From: Viola odorata
Lineage: Eukaryota; Streptophyta; Magnoliopsida; Malpighiales; Violaceae
Assembly (NCBI GenBank): GCA_963691705.1
Contig: OY829542.1
Location: 63,388,427 to 63,452,426 of the forward strand
DNA: 64,000 nt
Direction: 5' to 3'
Below are positions 49,002 through 61,437 of this stretch, piece by piece. Every line of letters begins with the position of its first letter. The first letter of the stretch is position 1. The notes beneath the pieces are model-generated. The model saw only the letters and a program-made list of their open reading frames with translations, did no database searches and was not told the DNA's origin. The translations under genes were made by a program, and so were the position numbers.

Positions 49002-51521
49002 AGTAGGTTTTTAGGGGATTAATTGAAATTAGATGAGGTTAGTTACTGATGAGCATTTGCTATTCTTTGTAGATTAGGTACTTACTGTGTTGTTGATGGA
49101 TTATGTAATTAGACTTGTATTCTATCATGTATTGTTTATAAGCAGTTTCTTGTTTGAGACTGGGGTGTGATTAACAGATCTCGTTTTCCCCTTGTTTCCA
49201 TTTACTATCACATCCATATGTGGGATTGATTATCACTGAGATGATATGCGCCTTAGTTACTTGGTTTCTTCTATTTGCCACTTATTATCAACTATGAATC
49301 CATGAACTCGATTTGATTACGACGCTCAAATATGTGTTCTTTCTTCATGGGAATCTACACAGCGATGTCTGGAAATGTACTCAATTGACCTTAGAGTCTC
49401 ACGAATGAGAAACTTAATAGATTGTTATACTATTTGCATTTTGCAGCTGTGGCCTTTTAGTTCTTAAGGTAACACCATCATACCTCTCTGGTGTTGTACT
49501 CTATAGAGTTTTAACTCTGACTATGATCACTCTGATCCTCATGATTTTGGTGTCTTGGCTTACGTCGGCAGAACATTGTTTCTAGTTAGGGAGCCTTCCA
49601 TCTAGTATAGTTGAAAGGAGTTCTCGATTATATTTGTTTCCTGGTTCGTCCTGGTAACAATGCTCAATTGCTGAGACATACCACTGTAGCTAGACGGAGA
49701 AATATAAGAACTAAGGCTGAAAGAATTATCTAACTGTTCATTCCCCTACTGCTTTATTTTCATCTATTTTTGGTTGGTTCTTCCTCGTTCGGGTTTTCTT
49801 TTTGTTATGTCCTTTTCCGTTTTTACCTTGGTTTAATTCTCCTCTCTTTATGCCTTTTCTTTTGCCTGTTTGGCAGAAATGAGATGAGAGTAGTTCATGT
49901 TGGATTCAATGTACGCAAGAAGAGGAGGTGGCGATGGAGACTTTGGAATCATCTCTCTTAATCAGCTCAAAAAGTGAAAGCACCCATTGGCATCGAAATC
50001 TCTGAGTGCCATTCAGCTGGGGGACAACATGAGTGTTCCACACGTCAGACAGGAGACCGACTTCTGCTGCCATGTTCTTCGATACAATGTTATGTCATTG
50101 GAGTCATGAGGGGTGCCATCACCCTGCATCTTGTTGATGTGTTTCTTGCAAAAGCTTTCTGCTAACTCTTTTATCGACTTGAAAATCATCCGCAGCATAA
50201 GATGGTCGCATGAGACGCTTGAAGAAGAAGAAGGTCGTTTAGTTCTGAAAGAGCTAGCTTTTTGATTCAGAGCTATTGCTTCTCTCTCTTCGTCACCTGA
50301 AAGGTCCTGCAAAGAAACCCTCCGTCCAACCAAAGATGTTTGGACCATTTCAAAGCTGTGTAGCTTATTGCTGTTGTTAATTGGTGCATCCTCTCAACTA
50401 TCTTCCCAAGATCCTGCAGGAAGAAAAGTGACAAGATTTCAACGAAGTTATCGTCTTCAACATCCTCCACATTTTGCCTTTTCTATCCTCCATTACTGCA
50501 AGTGCAAGACTCCTTACTTGCGACGACGATGAATGCTCAATCCCTGTAACACAACGAACACTCTCGAAAGTTGAAACTATTACACCAACAACAATAGCAA
50601 GAATGTATTCTTTTAGTTTATAGAAAACAGAGGCTGTTTATCAAAAAGATAGCAAGAAGAAAAAATTCCAGAGTTTTCATTAGACTGCAAAGATTTACAT
50701 CACTTTTCATTAGCCTGCAAGGATTTTACATCACTAAAATTTGAAGAGGGTTTTGTTTGATTGTCTTTTTGTGGGATTTGAGCTCGGAATATAACTGCTA
50801 TTTCTCAAGAATCTACCAAGGTATGTTCTGTAATGCTTAGCTTCTATCTACATGTGCAAAGTTATCATCTTTGATGGAATTCTGCTCTCTCATCTTACTC
50901 TCAGTATGAAATTGGCGACTAATGTTGTTATGTATCACACTCTAGAGTTTCAAATTCTTCCCTTCTCTGTTTACAGTACTACCATGGGCCTTAATTTGGT
51001 TGCCCTCCCCCCCACCCCCCCAGCTTTTTATGACCATTAATGGTGTTTTGAAGTTTAATACGAGTCCTACTCTGACCCATGCCAACACAAATCCCATTTT
51101 GTAATTTTTTGACAGGTTTTAGGAAGTTTATCCATTTTTGTCTGAAATGAACTGTTTTGACATAAGCTCTAATCCTGTGAATTGTTTCTTAATTTTTACT
51201 TCATATGATGTTGGTGTATGCTTAAGAAACACCTGATGTTGATGAAGGAATGCCAAGAAGCTGGTGAATTTTCACTCATGTGTTCTGTCACATTTCTCTA
51301 GACCTAGTTCCAACTAGAAAGAACCTGCCTTCATTCAGACCAAATCTATGAACTACTTTCTTGTTTAGTTTGTGCTTTGATTGGGTGCTTGACTTGTGAT
51401 TATATACTTTCTGCTGGTGTGTAATCTCATTGCATGTCAATAACACTCGCCGATTCTCTTGGATGTATTTAAGAAGCATAGATATTTATTCTGTCTCACA
51501 AATTATGCAGGTGTCAAAGTG
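49002..51521. other. 3' UTR, intergenic DNA and leader of the B3 gene
   Basis: Contains no confident plus-strand gene. A C-run occurs at 51007-51020. The last part probably includes a non-coding first exon of the B3 gene: a donor-like AAG-GTATGT occurs at about 50819, and an acceptor (ATTATGCAG) at 51510, 12 bp before the ATG. A minus-strand coding-like stretch is listed separately. Confidence 0.45.
50013..50470 (-). pseudogene. Unidentified minus-strand coding-like stretch, possibly frameshifted
   Basis: Two overlapping minus-strand frames look protein-like. An upstream one (50470-50273) has an acidic start (MEDVEDDNFVEIL, KIVERMHQL). A downstream one (50348-50013) continues with VGRRVSLQDLSGDEEREAI, a Ser-rich patch and a helical MIFKSIKELAESF segment. 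Switching between them would need a frameshift or a small intron. I do not recognise the family. It could be the broken 3' part of a gene or chance open frame. Confidence 0.2.
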
Positions 51522-54195
51522 ATGGGTTCTTTTCGTAACTGGAGACATGGTGATCCATCAATATTCACACCAAGAGAAACCCATTTCTTCAAGATTATTC
51601 TGCAGGATGTCATTGACTCCAAGAAGCTCGTAAGCACTCTTTCTTTTGTAATGACCTGCAATTCTAAGTCATGCATGGATCTCTTATATATTATGTGTGA
51701 TAAGTTCTATGTTATACCAAATATTGAAATGGTTAAGGTCTGTGTTGCAAATGTTGTAAGTTCTATGTTTTGCGAAAGATTGAAAACAGTTAAGGTACTT
51801 TCTAACGCATTATCACACTTGTAATAATAAAAACTGCTCCTTCTTATTTATGTTTCCTTGCGCAGTATACTAAAATGCTAAAACTAGAAAACATAATTTT
51901 AAGATAGACTTGAAAACGGATGATGCTGACAACACTTCACATTTCTTTCACCATAGCTATAATTGGGTTTTTATGGTTGCTAAGAAAACTTAATCTTGAC
52001 TATTTTTTGTCAAATATGTTTATTTGTAATTCTTTTCCTTTGTTGGTCTTGCTTAGTTCCTTGTTTCATGTTTGTTACAGATATTCCCAAAGAAGTTCGT
52101 GATGGAAAATGGAAGTAGCCTGGAAAGAGAAGCAATCTTTAAAGTTCCAAGTGGTGTGGTATGGAAAATGGATCTGCTGAAGTGCAATGGTGATGTTTGG
52201 TTGGGCAAGGGTTGGCAAGAATTCTCAGACTATCACACTCTCAGATTTGGTGACTTTGGGGTTTTTAAGTACTATGGAAACTCTGAGTTCTCTGTGGTCA
52301 TTCTAGATAGAAGTATGACAGAAATAGAGTATCCAATCACTGGCAACAATACTGTGAAGCATAACCATGATGAAGGATTTCAGATTCCTGTAAAGAAAGA
52401 AATTGATGTTGACATTGCTGATGGAAACTTGGATGATTTCTCTCCAAATCCTAGAAAACGAGAGAAATCATCAGTTCCATGTTCACCATCTGGGCCACAT
52501 AAGATGATGAGAAATTGTTCAACTGAAAACAAGGGGAAGGGAAAAGTGATTTCTGGATTATCTGAATCACACTTCAAAGGTATGGGATCACATCAGTTGC
52601 TTTAATTGAGCTATTCTTTTGTTGTTAAAACAAAAGGCTTGGCTGATATGTTGTGTATACTGTTTATGTTTCATGATTTTGTAGGAGATGTTCTTCGACC
52701 TAGGGATTTCAAATCAGAAAACCCTTTCTTCATGCGTGCCATGAAACTGTCTCATATCCAGCTCAGAGGTGCACTGGTAATTAGTCTACTAACACCTTGC
52801 GTACAAATGCAACTTTGGTTTGAAGTCCTTTTCTCCTTATTATTTCTTGATTTGACTTAAACTATGCCTGCAGAAAATACCGCTGTGGTTTTCTAGCAAA
52901 TATATTGGAAAGAATGCAGCTCATGTCACCCTTAATCTTTTGGGTGGCAAACGTTGGAAAGTCAAGCTTCATTATTCAGTCCACAAGGGAGAAAAAAGGG
53001 TAAACCTGACAAATGGCTGGTATGTATTTGCGAAAGACAACAGCTTGGCAGTGAATGACCTTTTTGCCTTTGAATTGCTTAAGGGACCTAAAATTGCGGT
53101 TAAAGTTTCCATTTTCCGGAAGGCTGAAGGAAGCTGTCATCCATTGCCCGGTAAGTGATGTATTCCTTGTTTGTAGTGTTTTTTTGCAAGTAAGCTAACT
53201 ATTCTGACAACGTTGATGCCTTTTTACCTAGCCTATCTAACTTACAGCTAGATTTGTATGGGATATGATATTTGGTTTAGGATGTGTATTAGCAATGTCT
53301 GACTATTTGGTTGTTATAAGTTATAACTGATCCAAGACAAATGACGCAAAACAAAAGAGTTGGCAGGAAACGTAGACAAAATGTGGGCATGTCTGAGTTC
53401 TTGATCCTAATGCCTGTGGCAGCAAATTGATATCACAGTAATCAGATAGCTAATTTTCAACTCATTTGAGTGCCATTCCAAAAACTTTCATATCAGACCT
53501 CAAATGTTGAACTACAATGATGTGCTCCAAGGTTTAGTTTACATGTACTGTTGATGCAGTAAGGTCACGACTCATTGCTCAATGGTTCTAGCTCGAGTTG
53601 GCTTTTAATGGTGGGGTTTAATTTACATACATAAAAGGGATGAACACATTATGCTGTCCAGATGGGATGTGGATGTCATAGTCGTGCCTTGAAACTATTT
53701 CATATGTAGAGTTTCATGTGTTGTGTTCTAACTATATCATCGTAATTGCTTCAGTTAAATAAATGTTTTCCTTCATAGGTAGCTCCCATGTGTTTCTATT
53801 TTACCATCTCATATTTGTTTTCCATGGTTAGGACTTGATTCTCCAGCTAAAAGAGTTGGCAAGGGTAGTGACAAGAAAAAGTCAGCTACTGGCAGGAGGA
53901 GAGAAGAGTCAGTAACAATTGGTGAGAAATGGGATGGTCTTCAGAGAGCCTGCTCTGCTTTCAAATCAGAAAAAACCCCTTTTCAGGATGCTCTTGCAAC
54001 CATCATATATCGGCCGATTGGTAAGCTTTCAATTGAAACTGTTTAATGAGTGCTTTTACTTTATTCTTTTATGCTTTCCTCTTGCTTATAGATCTCTTTT
54101 CTTTTCTTCTAAGATTATATATGCATGCTTGAACTCTATACTCACTGATCAAAATTGTATAATGTTCAGGCTGCTCTACGAAATTTCTTCGATAA
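51522..54195 (+). CDS. REM-type B3-domain DNA-binding protein, truncated third B3
   Basis: Plant B3 transcription-factor family, REM group (nuclear DNA binding). Exons: 51522-51629, 52081-52579, 52685-52776, 52874-53150, 53832-54020, and from 54170. Introns are GT-AG and phases agree. B3 domain 1 spans exons 1-2 (THFFKIIL, IFPKKFV, KGWQEFSDYHTL, GDFGVFKY). A Ser/Lys-rich linker with PRKREKS follows. B3 domain 2 spans exons 3-4 (SENPFFMRAM, IPLWFSSKYI, NLTNGWYVFAKDN, NDLFAFELL). Exon 5 begins a basic linker and the first strand of a third B3 domain, but the frame used by the upstream exons runs to TAA at 54193-54195, so the product ends early. The gene may still yield a two-B3 protein. The ATG is preceded by a splice acceptor, so a non-coding leader exon is likely. 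Confidence 0.8.
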
Positions 54196-54417
54196 GCATT
54201 TCCGCAAGGAAGCCATGTAATGCTCCAGGTCGGGAACAAATGCTGGCGCGTGAACCTGTTAAATTGCGATTCAAATCTGCGGCAGACTGACTTCTCCTCT
54301 GGATGGCGCAAATTTGTAGGTGACAATTCTCAGAAGGTTGGTGATGTTTGTATGTTTGAGCTGATTGACAGGAAGAAAGCAATACTGAAAGTCTTCATTT
54401 CAAGATATGCTGTTTAA
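53935..54417 (+). pseudogene. Decayed third B3 domain of the REM gene
   Basis: B3 similarity continues after the predicted stop but changes frame. AFKSEKTPF is in the exon-5 frame; FRMLLQPSYIGRL is in the next frame, the switch being at a TTTT run at about 53980-53985. In exon 6, LRNFFDKHFRKEAM ends at a TAA (about 54220), and VMLQVGNKCWRV followed by SSGWRKFVGDNSQKVGDVCM and the final FISRYAV runs in yet another frame to 54417. At least two indels therefore separate recognisable B3 pieces. Confidence 0.7.
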
Positions 54418-54525
54418 GAATAGGTGGTGTTTTACTCTCATTTGAAACAGAAAAATGGAGAGGCAAAAGCCGTCATTTTTATTTATTTTGCTTTTAAAAT
54501 CCACCTATTTATTATTTAATTCGAA

Positions 54526-54569
54526 CTGCAATTAAAATCCATTTTCCTGTGGGTGGATTTTAATTGCAG
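54526..54569. repeat. Perfect 16-bp inverted repeat (hairpin)
   Basis: CTGCAATTAAAATCCA at 54526-54541 and its exact complement TGGATTTTAATTGCAG at 54554-54569 enclose a 12-nt loop. It lies about 110 bp after the last B3 codon, probably in the 3' UTR. There is no T-run, so it is not a terminator of the bacterial kind. Confidence 0.9.
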
Positions 54570-55863
54570 CAGATTCATGTGAATGATTTGACTTTTAAGA
54601 AAGCTCTCTATTATGTTCTAATGGATGGTTTTAATTGCAAAAATCATTTTATGTAATTGGAATCACCAGGATAATCTCTATTATAAAAATACAACATCGT
54701 TATTTATCATATTAGCAAAAATATGGGTTTTATCAACGATCTTGATGTTGGGTTATTGATTAAAATTCACAGTTCAATGCAGGTTAGTTTGCTAGGATTG
54801 GAAATCTATCATCTCCACTCCATATTTTGTTCGTTCTTTCGTTCCCCACCACGATACTGCTAATACTGAACAGAAACAACCCTTTGCCTTGTTTCGATCG
54901 AATTGGAACCTGCCAGCGCCAGTGGACTATCATCTTGTTTCGGATAATCCCATCATCAGAAGCTTCATCATCATCATCGGTTTGCGATTACTATATTTGG
55001 GAGCCTCCTGGTGTGATCATTTGAAGCCTCGTGCTGAGACTTGTTGCAACATACAACGAGTTATCGCTCCCTGGATAGGTTTCTTACCAGATATGCAATC
55101 CTTTCACCAATTGCTGTCCTCCCCGATATGATCATTACAGCAATGCCCTCGTCGGCCTCGTATGCTGCAACGACTGACTATCAGCGTATAGTGCTCCGAA
55201 TTGTGGAGCACCTGGCTTCTTTCAAGATGTTGCATCCGTATTTCGATTTATCATCGAAAACACTCCTTTTGCTTGCAATCCATGTCCTTTGATGGGATGT
55301 TGCATTGGCTAGCTGTTAGCCATGACAAAAGAATTGTTCCGGTAGCTTTTTATTTGTGCAATGTAGGACAAATTTTCATCATTGATTTGCTTTGTATATA
55401 TATAAAAAATAAAATGAAAAATTTAACAACCTATTTTTTTCCTTCTCCTATTTGTCCAGACAATCTCATTCGATCAAATATACGTGCTCATGAAGAGGGT
55501 AATTCTTGTAATGTGATTAGGGCACAAAAAATCCCTCAATTATTTACAATAAATAAAAAATAATACTCCTCCGTTTCTTTTTTAAATATGATTTTAAATT
55601 TTTTCACACATATTAAGGTAATAATTAATCACAATTTTTTAAACAATTTTTCTTCCATATTAAATAATTTTAATTGATTATACCGTAAAATAGACCAATG
55701 CATATTGAGAATACTTTATAAAAAAAATGACACAATTTACAAATTACTCTCTCCATCCAAAACAAATCTTTGAAGAGAAATTGGTATATTCCAAAATAAA
55801 TGTCACTTTTATGGTATAAATGTAATTTTTATGTTTACTTTACTCTAATACCCCTAACTACTA

Positions 55864-55906
55864 CTCCCTCTGTCTTCCAAAACATGTCATTTTGGAACAG
55901 AGGGAG
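55864..55906. mobile_element. 43-bp Stowaway-like miniature hairpin
   Basis: CTCCCTCTGT at one end and ACAGAGGGAG at the other are perfect complements and the pairing continues through TTCCAAAA/TTTTGGAA, leaving almost no interior. TA flanks the left end (55862-55863), but not the right. It lies within a longer patch of related MITE sequence. Confidence 0.6.
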
Positions 55907-57816
55907 CTTGTAATGCTTCTTTCTTTCTTTTTTCTTTTTTTTTGGTTTCAAATCGAATCTTGATTTTTTGTTCAATAACTAATCAATCCATCGTTCAATA
56001 GTACAAAAAATATGGAACCAAAGAGGTAAAAAAATATGGGACCGAAGAGGTAAAATGACAATTATTATGAACAGTAAGAATCCGTAGGAAAGTGACATTC
56101 TTTAGAAGACGGAGAGAGCATTTTTTATGATACCAATGTATTGTGAATAAGGCTGATTAGTAAGGGTATTAGCATATCCTAATCAAGCTTAAAAAATATA
56201 CTTAATGATATTCTTGGTTTGTACAATTTCTGTGCAAAGACATTTGTTTTGCAATGGAGTGAGTACCTAGCAAATAGTAAAAAAAAACATTCTTTTGTAG
56301 ATAAAATTATCTCGTTTAAACGATATTTTTTCGTTATCTTTAGAATGTTACCATCACAAGACCAATAGTATTTAGTGTTGCATCGAAATACATAAATGTT
56401 GACTAATACGACTAACGTTGAACTTGATAAAATAAAATAGTTGAATAATTAAAAAAATGAAATTATTTAGAAATACACATTGAACGCTAAGTCTATGCAA
56501 TGAGTAAAAAAAAAATCTATAATTGTTACAGACGAAATGAAACAAGATATGCTTGTTCTTATCGTTGCGTTTTGCTAGTATTATATTGCACTTCTGACAC
56601 GTATTATTGTAAGCAGCCAGACCATTAGCAAACAACGAAAATAAAACACAAACTAATTATTCAAACCTAGGATTTAATTTTAAATTTACCTCTTTTTTTC
56701 CGACAAGAAAAGAAAACAAGAAACAGAGGCATCTATGCCTGAATTTGACGCGAGAAAGCAACGTCGGAAATATCTCTAAGGAGAGAACTACGGATTCGAG
56801 AGGGAGCAATGTGGAACCAAGAAAAAAGTTTCGGAGATCAAACGCTAAATTAACAAGGTCATTCGTAACTGCATTCGCTTCTCTATTGATGTGCATCACT
56901 TAAACAACCCATTGGAAACTCAATAGATTCCAAATAGAGCATCGACTGGCTGCTTATAAGACTGAGAAGCTGGGAAATTTCCCGTGATAACATAAATTTT
57001 GGCGCAAGATTATTACTCATTTTTAATAAGTTAAAAGAAAATTGAATTTTCAAGTTCGAATTAAATAATAATAAGATATACAAAAAGGAGTTGTTAATTA
57101 ACTGCAATCTCAATTATGCTAAGACATGAGTGGTTCTAACCATATGACGATCAACGTGAAATTAAGAGCATTAATAATTAAAACCTAATTTGATCTATTT
57201 AGTCGATGTTGCCATACCTGATCCTTCACTTTTCGTAGCTATTGAAACTAGAAACTTTGTTCTCCACGTAATGTTTTCCTTTTATTCATCTCTCCACCCG
57301 ACTAATTAATTTGCCACCAATTTTTGCCTATAAAAGTTGCAAAATTTGATTTATGTGTAAATCTCAAGTTTTTGTTAGATTCAAACTACTCTAGACCATA
57401 GTGTTAAATATAGGCCATTATAAAGACCAATACGTAGAGATATTTTAGTGGCCGTTATGTTATTTTCAATATATAAGTTGGCCGTTATGCAGTGTAATAG
57501 TTGATATTTTTAATATCGTTATATACCGTTATGATCGTTATTTAACACATTTATATTTTTACAGACTTTTTCATGTATGTACAACTTTTTTTCCGTTTCT
57601 AACCTTTTTAGGTGTCTTCTGCCTTTCGACAAGAAATTATTCTCAGCAAAAAATGATGCATCTTTCAATATGGTTTTAATATTTTTATCGATTCTTCAAA
57701 CTCAAACTTGAAACTTAGATTAAATGTGAAGTAAATAAGGCTCGCACCACAAAACCATAACCAATATCGATAAAAAAAATTCTTTTATTTTGGGTTCACC
57801 ACCCCATCCACATACC

Positions 57817-60800
57817 CAGGGGCGGATCCAGCCCAGGGCCAGGGTGGGCTGCCGCCCCCCCTGGGCTGGATGAGAATTTTTTTTTATTAGGGCCCAACCC
57901 ATGAACCCAAGCCATACCCAACAGGCAACAGCCACACCCAACCCAAATTAGTATTTTGGCCAAACCCAAATCCCTAACCCCCAAATCTCCTCATCAGTCA
58001 TCCCCTATCTCGCAGTCGCACCCAACTTCTGCTCATCGCCACTGCTCGCTGCCACCGTCGGCGTGCCGCTGGCTGCCATCACCGTCGCTGCCTGTGCCTG
58101 CTTCGCTCCTCACGTTGCTGCCTGCCTGCTTGTGCCTGCTTGTGAATCTGTGATTATAGGTACACGTCCTACCTTCCATGAATTACATATTTGCAATTTG
58201 CAAAATTGCAATGGTCCTCAGCCTCACCGAGTCACCATTTATGCTGCTACCCATATTTTTCTTTATTCTTTTTTTTTATAAGCATCGGCATTTTCTTTTT
58301 CAAGAATTTGTTAATTTAATTTGTTAATTTAATTTATTTATTTAATTTGTTTATTTAATTTGGGGTGGGAATTTGTTTATTTAATTTGTGGTGGGAAAGT
58401 GGGAATTTGTTACTGCAATCCCGGACAAGTTTGATTCTGAAGCTCTTAAAGTTCTAAGGATGTAGATATGGAATTAATTTGTTACTGCTAATTTGATTAA
58501 AAAATTCTGACCACCTATTTATGCACCTGCTCTAATAATTACTCCGTTTGTTGATTCTAGGAAACTAGGCTTTGACGATCACTTTGAAAGCTCTTTGAAA
58601 AGTTGAAAGTTAATTAACATTTTCCCACTCAAAATCTTCTCAACCAAAGCACTATTTTTTCCCGCACATGAGGTTAAAACTTAAAACGTGCAACACATAA
58701 ACAATAAGCAACATGCTTATCTTAATTAATTGGTTAACACGCTTATCCTAACAGGTTTGTCAATTCAATTAATTTGTTATTGCTAATTATATTAATTTTT
58801 TTTTTGTAGATATGGACAAATATTTGATTAAACCATCTACTCAAGCACCATCGATATCATCAAATGTTGGTGGAAATGAAAGTGAAGAACGACTTGCGAA
58901 GAAGTCGAAGAGATTTTTAGAAGTTGATTTGAAAAATCTTCCTAGTGATCCAGGTATGCGACCTAGAATTTTAGCATATCATCCTAATGATCGGGATCAA
59001 ATTCGTAGAGCTTATATGTTGAAAGGTCCTTGTCAACCACGAGACGTAGATTTTCCTAAAACATTAGTTGGAGGTATTCAACGACGTTTTAATGCTAAAT
59101 GGTATGATGAATTTGGTAATTGGTTGGAGTATAGTTCGTCGAAAAATGCAGTATTTTGTTTATGTTGTTATTTGATGGGTTCAGAGAATGGAGAGCAAGG
59201 AGGGAGTGGTGTTTTTATTTCTACTGGCTTTGACAATTGGAAAGACATGAAAGTACGATTGCAGAAACATATTGGTGGTGTTAATAGTAGTCATAATAAT
59301 GCTTGGAGAAAATGTGAAGCATTGATGCATCAAAAGCAACATATTGAAGTGGCTCTTTCTCAACAATCTAGTCAAATAAAACAAGATTATCGGATTCAGT
59401 TGACTGCAGTAGTTGATTGTATTCGGTTTCTACTTCGTCAGGGACTAGCTTTTCGTGGTCATGATGAGTCTGAAGATTCAATTAGAAAAGGAAATTTTCT
59501 TGAGCTTTTACAGTTCCTTGCTAACCACAATGAGCCCATTAGAAATGTTTTGAGTCAAACTCGTGGAAATCTTAAGTTGGTAGCACCGAGTATCCAAAAA
59601 GAAATTATTAGTGTTGCATCTAGTGAGACTACTAATATTATTCTTGAGGATATTGGAGATGATTTTTTTGCTATTTTAATTGATGAATGTCGTGACATAT
59701 CAATTAAAGAGCAAATGGGTGTTGTTTTGCGGTATGTGAATAAGAAGGGGCAAATTATTGAACGTTTTCTTAGTCTTGTTCATGTTACAGACACACGTGC
59801 TTGCTCTCTTAAGAAAGCCTTGGAGTTTTTATTTGCCAAACATAACTTGAGTTTGTCGAAGGTACGTGGGCAAGGTTATGATGGAGCGAGCAACATGCAA
59901 GGAGAATTCAATGGTCTTAAAAGTTTGATCTTGAAGGAGAATTCATCTGCATTTTATGTTCATTGTTTTGCACACCAACTTCAACTTGCACTTGTTATTG
60001 TTGCAAAAAAACAAGTTGCAATTTCATCTTTTTTTAATATGGTTGCTAATGTGTGCAATGTGGTTGGAGCTTCATGCAAAAGGCAAGATGCCCTTCGAGA
60101 GAAGCAAAAAGATCATGTGATCGAAGGATTACGAAATGATGAAATATGTAGTGGAAAGGGTTTGAATCAAGAGAAAACTATTAAAAGAGCAGGAGATACT
60201 CGATGGGGTTCACATTATGGTACAATGCTCAGCTTAATCGGTTTATTCTCTTCAGTGATTGATGTGCTTGAAATGATAGAGGAAGATGGCTTGAGCGTAG
60301 ATCAAAGAGGAGAAGCATGTGCATTATTAAATACGGTACAATGTTTTGACTTTATATTTTGTTTGCATTTGATGAAGAATATATTAGGAATTACTAATGA
60401 ATTCTCTCAAGCACTTCAAAGAAAAGATCAAGACATAGTAAATGCTTTAGATTTACTCAAAGTATCCAAGTTGAGGCTGCAGTCAATGAGGGATGAAGGT
60501 TGGATGTTATTACTTAATGAAGTATCTTCATTTTGTGTCAAACATAATATAAATCTTCCAACTATGAGTGATATGTTTGTTGCCCAAGGTAGATCAAGGC
60601 GGAAAGGTGAGAAAATTTCCAATTTACATCATTATCAAGTTGATTTATTTTATCAAGTCATTGATATGCAACTTCATGAGCTCAATAATCGATTTGATGA
60701 GAGGAATAGTGAATTACTCCTTTGTGTGGCATGTTTAAATCCAAGAGACTCTTTTGCTGCTTTCAATAAGGAGAAATTGCTTCAATTGGCTCAATTTTAT

Positions 60801-61437
60801 CCTAATGAGTTTTCTACAATTGATGTTCTTGCTCTTGATAATCAACTTGAGAATTATATTTTGGATATGCGGTCGGATGTTGAATTTTCAAATTTGAAAG
60901 GGATTAATGATCTTTCCGAAAAGTTAGTTGAAAGAAGAAAGCATATTGTCTATCCATTGATGTATTTACTCTTGAAGCTAGCTTTGATTTTACCGGTTGC
61001 AACTGCGACAGTGGAAAGAACTTTTTCTTCTATGGGCATTGTGAAGACTCGACTGCGGAACCGTATGGGAGATGATATGTTAAATGATTGTTTGATTACT
61101 TATGTTGAAAAAGATATTTTTGATAGTGTAGAGAATGAGATAATCATACAAGGATATCAAAAAATGAAAACTCGTAGAGAACAATTGTAAAAACTATGTA
61201 TATTGTATGAATTCTAATGTATAATTAATTTTTCTTCTATATTGTATTTTTATTTATCTTTTTGTTAAGTTTATTTGAATGTTTGTTATTTAGTGACGGA
61301 TATGATAAACAATAAAGAGGCCTAGAGAGGGGGGGGTGAATAGCCGATTTAAAGGGTGAATACCCGGAAAAAAAATTTCGGGGGCGCTGCCCCCGAACCC
61401 CCGCCCCCCCTGAATAAAATTCCTGGATCCGCCACTG
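57817..61437 (+). mobile_element. Complete, potentially autonomous hAT transposon (3621 bp)
   Basis: The ends CAGGGGCGGATCCAG and, on the complement of the right end, CAGTGGCGGATCCAG form the terminal inverted repeats. An exact 8-bp duplication CACATACC lies at 57809-57816 and 61438-61445. It contains one intact transposase gene. A probable non-coding first exon and intron precede the ORF (acceptor TTTTTTTGTAG just before 58810). Perfect duplications and an uninterrupted ORF point to a recent insertion. Confidence 0.93.
58812..61190 (+). CDS. hAT-family transposase (TTF-type zinc finger, DUF4371, hAT dimerisation)
   Basis: A 792-aa protein predicted to cut and paste its own element. The N-terminus (residues 1-60) is followed by a TTF-type zinc finger, about 93-175 (RFNAKWYDEFGNWLEYS, the FCLCC cysteines 116-120, HIGG). 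The RNase H-like catalytic core has Asp291 in ILIDECRDIS, Asp357 in GQGYDGASNM, and Glu735 in TATVERTFSSM, a D-D-E set in the usual hAT contexts; Arg464-Trp465 (DTRWGSHY) fits the hAT RW motif. The C-terminal dimerisation region covers about 700-765. No stop or frameshift interrupts it. Start: first ATG after a splice-acceptor-like sequence. It should be nuclear, acting on the element's inverted repeats. Confidence 0.92.
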   Translation: MDKYLIKPSTQAPSISSNVGGNESEERLAKKSKRFLEVDLKNLPSDPGMRPRILAYHPNDRDQIRRAYMLKGPCQPRDVDFPKTLVGGIQRRFNAKWYDEFGNWLEYSSSKNAVFCLCCYLMGSENGEQGGSGVFISTGFDNWKDMKVRLQKHIGGVNSSHNNAWRKCEALMHQKQHIEVALSQQSSQIKQDYRIQLTAVVDCIRFLLRQGLAFRGHDESEDSIRKGNFLELLQFLANHNEPIRNVLSQTRGNLKLVAPSIQKEIISVASSETTNIILEDIGDDFFAILIDECRDISIKEQMGVVLRYVNKKGQIIERFLSLVHVTDTRACSLKKALEFLFAKHNLSLSKVRGQGYDGASNMQGEFNGLKSLILKENSSAFYVHCFAHQLQLALVIVAKKQVAISSFFNMVANVCNVVGASCKRQDALREKQKDHVIEGLRNDEICSGKGLNQEKTIKRAGDTRWGSHYGTMLSLIGLFSSVIDVLEMIEEDGLSVDQRGEACALLNTVQCFDFIFCLHLMKNILGITNEFSQALQRKDQDIVNALDLLKVSKLRLQSMRDEGWMLLLNEVSSFCVKHNINLPTMSDMFVAQGRSRRKGEKISNLHHYQVDLFYQVIDMQLHELNNRFDERNSELLLCVACLNPRDSFAAFNKEKLLQLAQFYPNEFSTIDVLALDNQLENYILDMRSDVEFSNLKGINDLSEKLVERRKHIVYPLMYLLLKLALILPVATATVERTFSSMGIVKTRLRNRMGDDMLNDCLITYVEKDIFDSVENEIIIQGYQKMKTRREQL

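Larger units (their letters stand above)
54420..57396. other. Intergenic sequence with MITE fragments
   Basis: Contains a perfect hairpin (54526-54569), a cluster of Stowaway-type fragments (about 55563-56120) including a 43-bp miniature copy, and AT-rich DNA. Several overlapping ORFs at 54827-55563 carry no recognised domain. Confidence 0.5.

Noticed and set aside
57956..58281. Ala/Cys/Leu-rich ORFs at the left end of the hAT element
   Set aside because: They sit in the probable non-coding first exon of the transposase gene and have no start context or domain linking them to the transposase frame.
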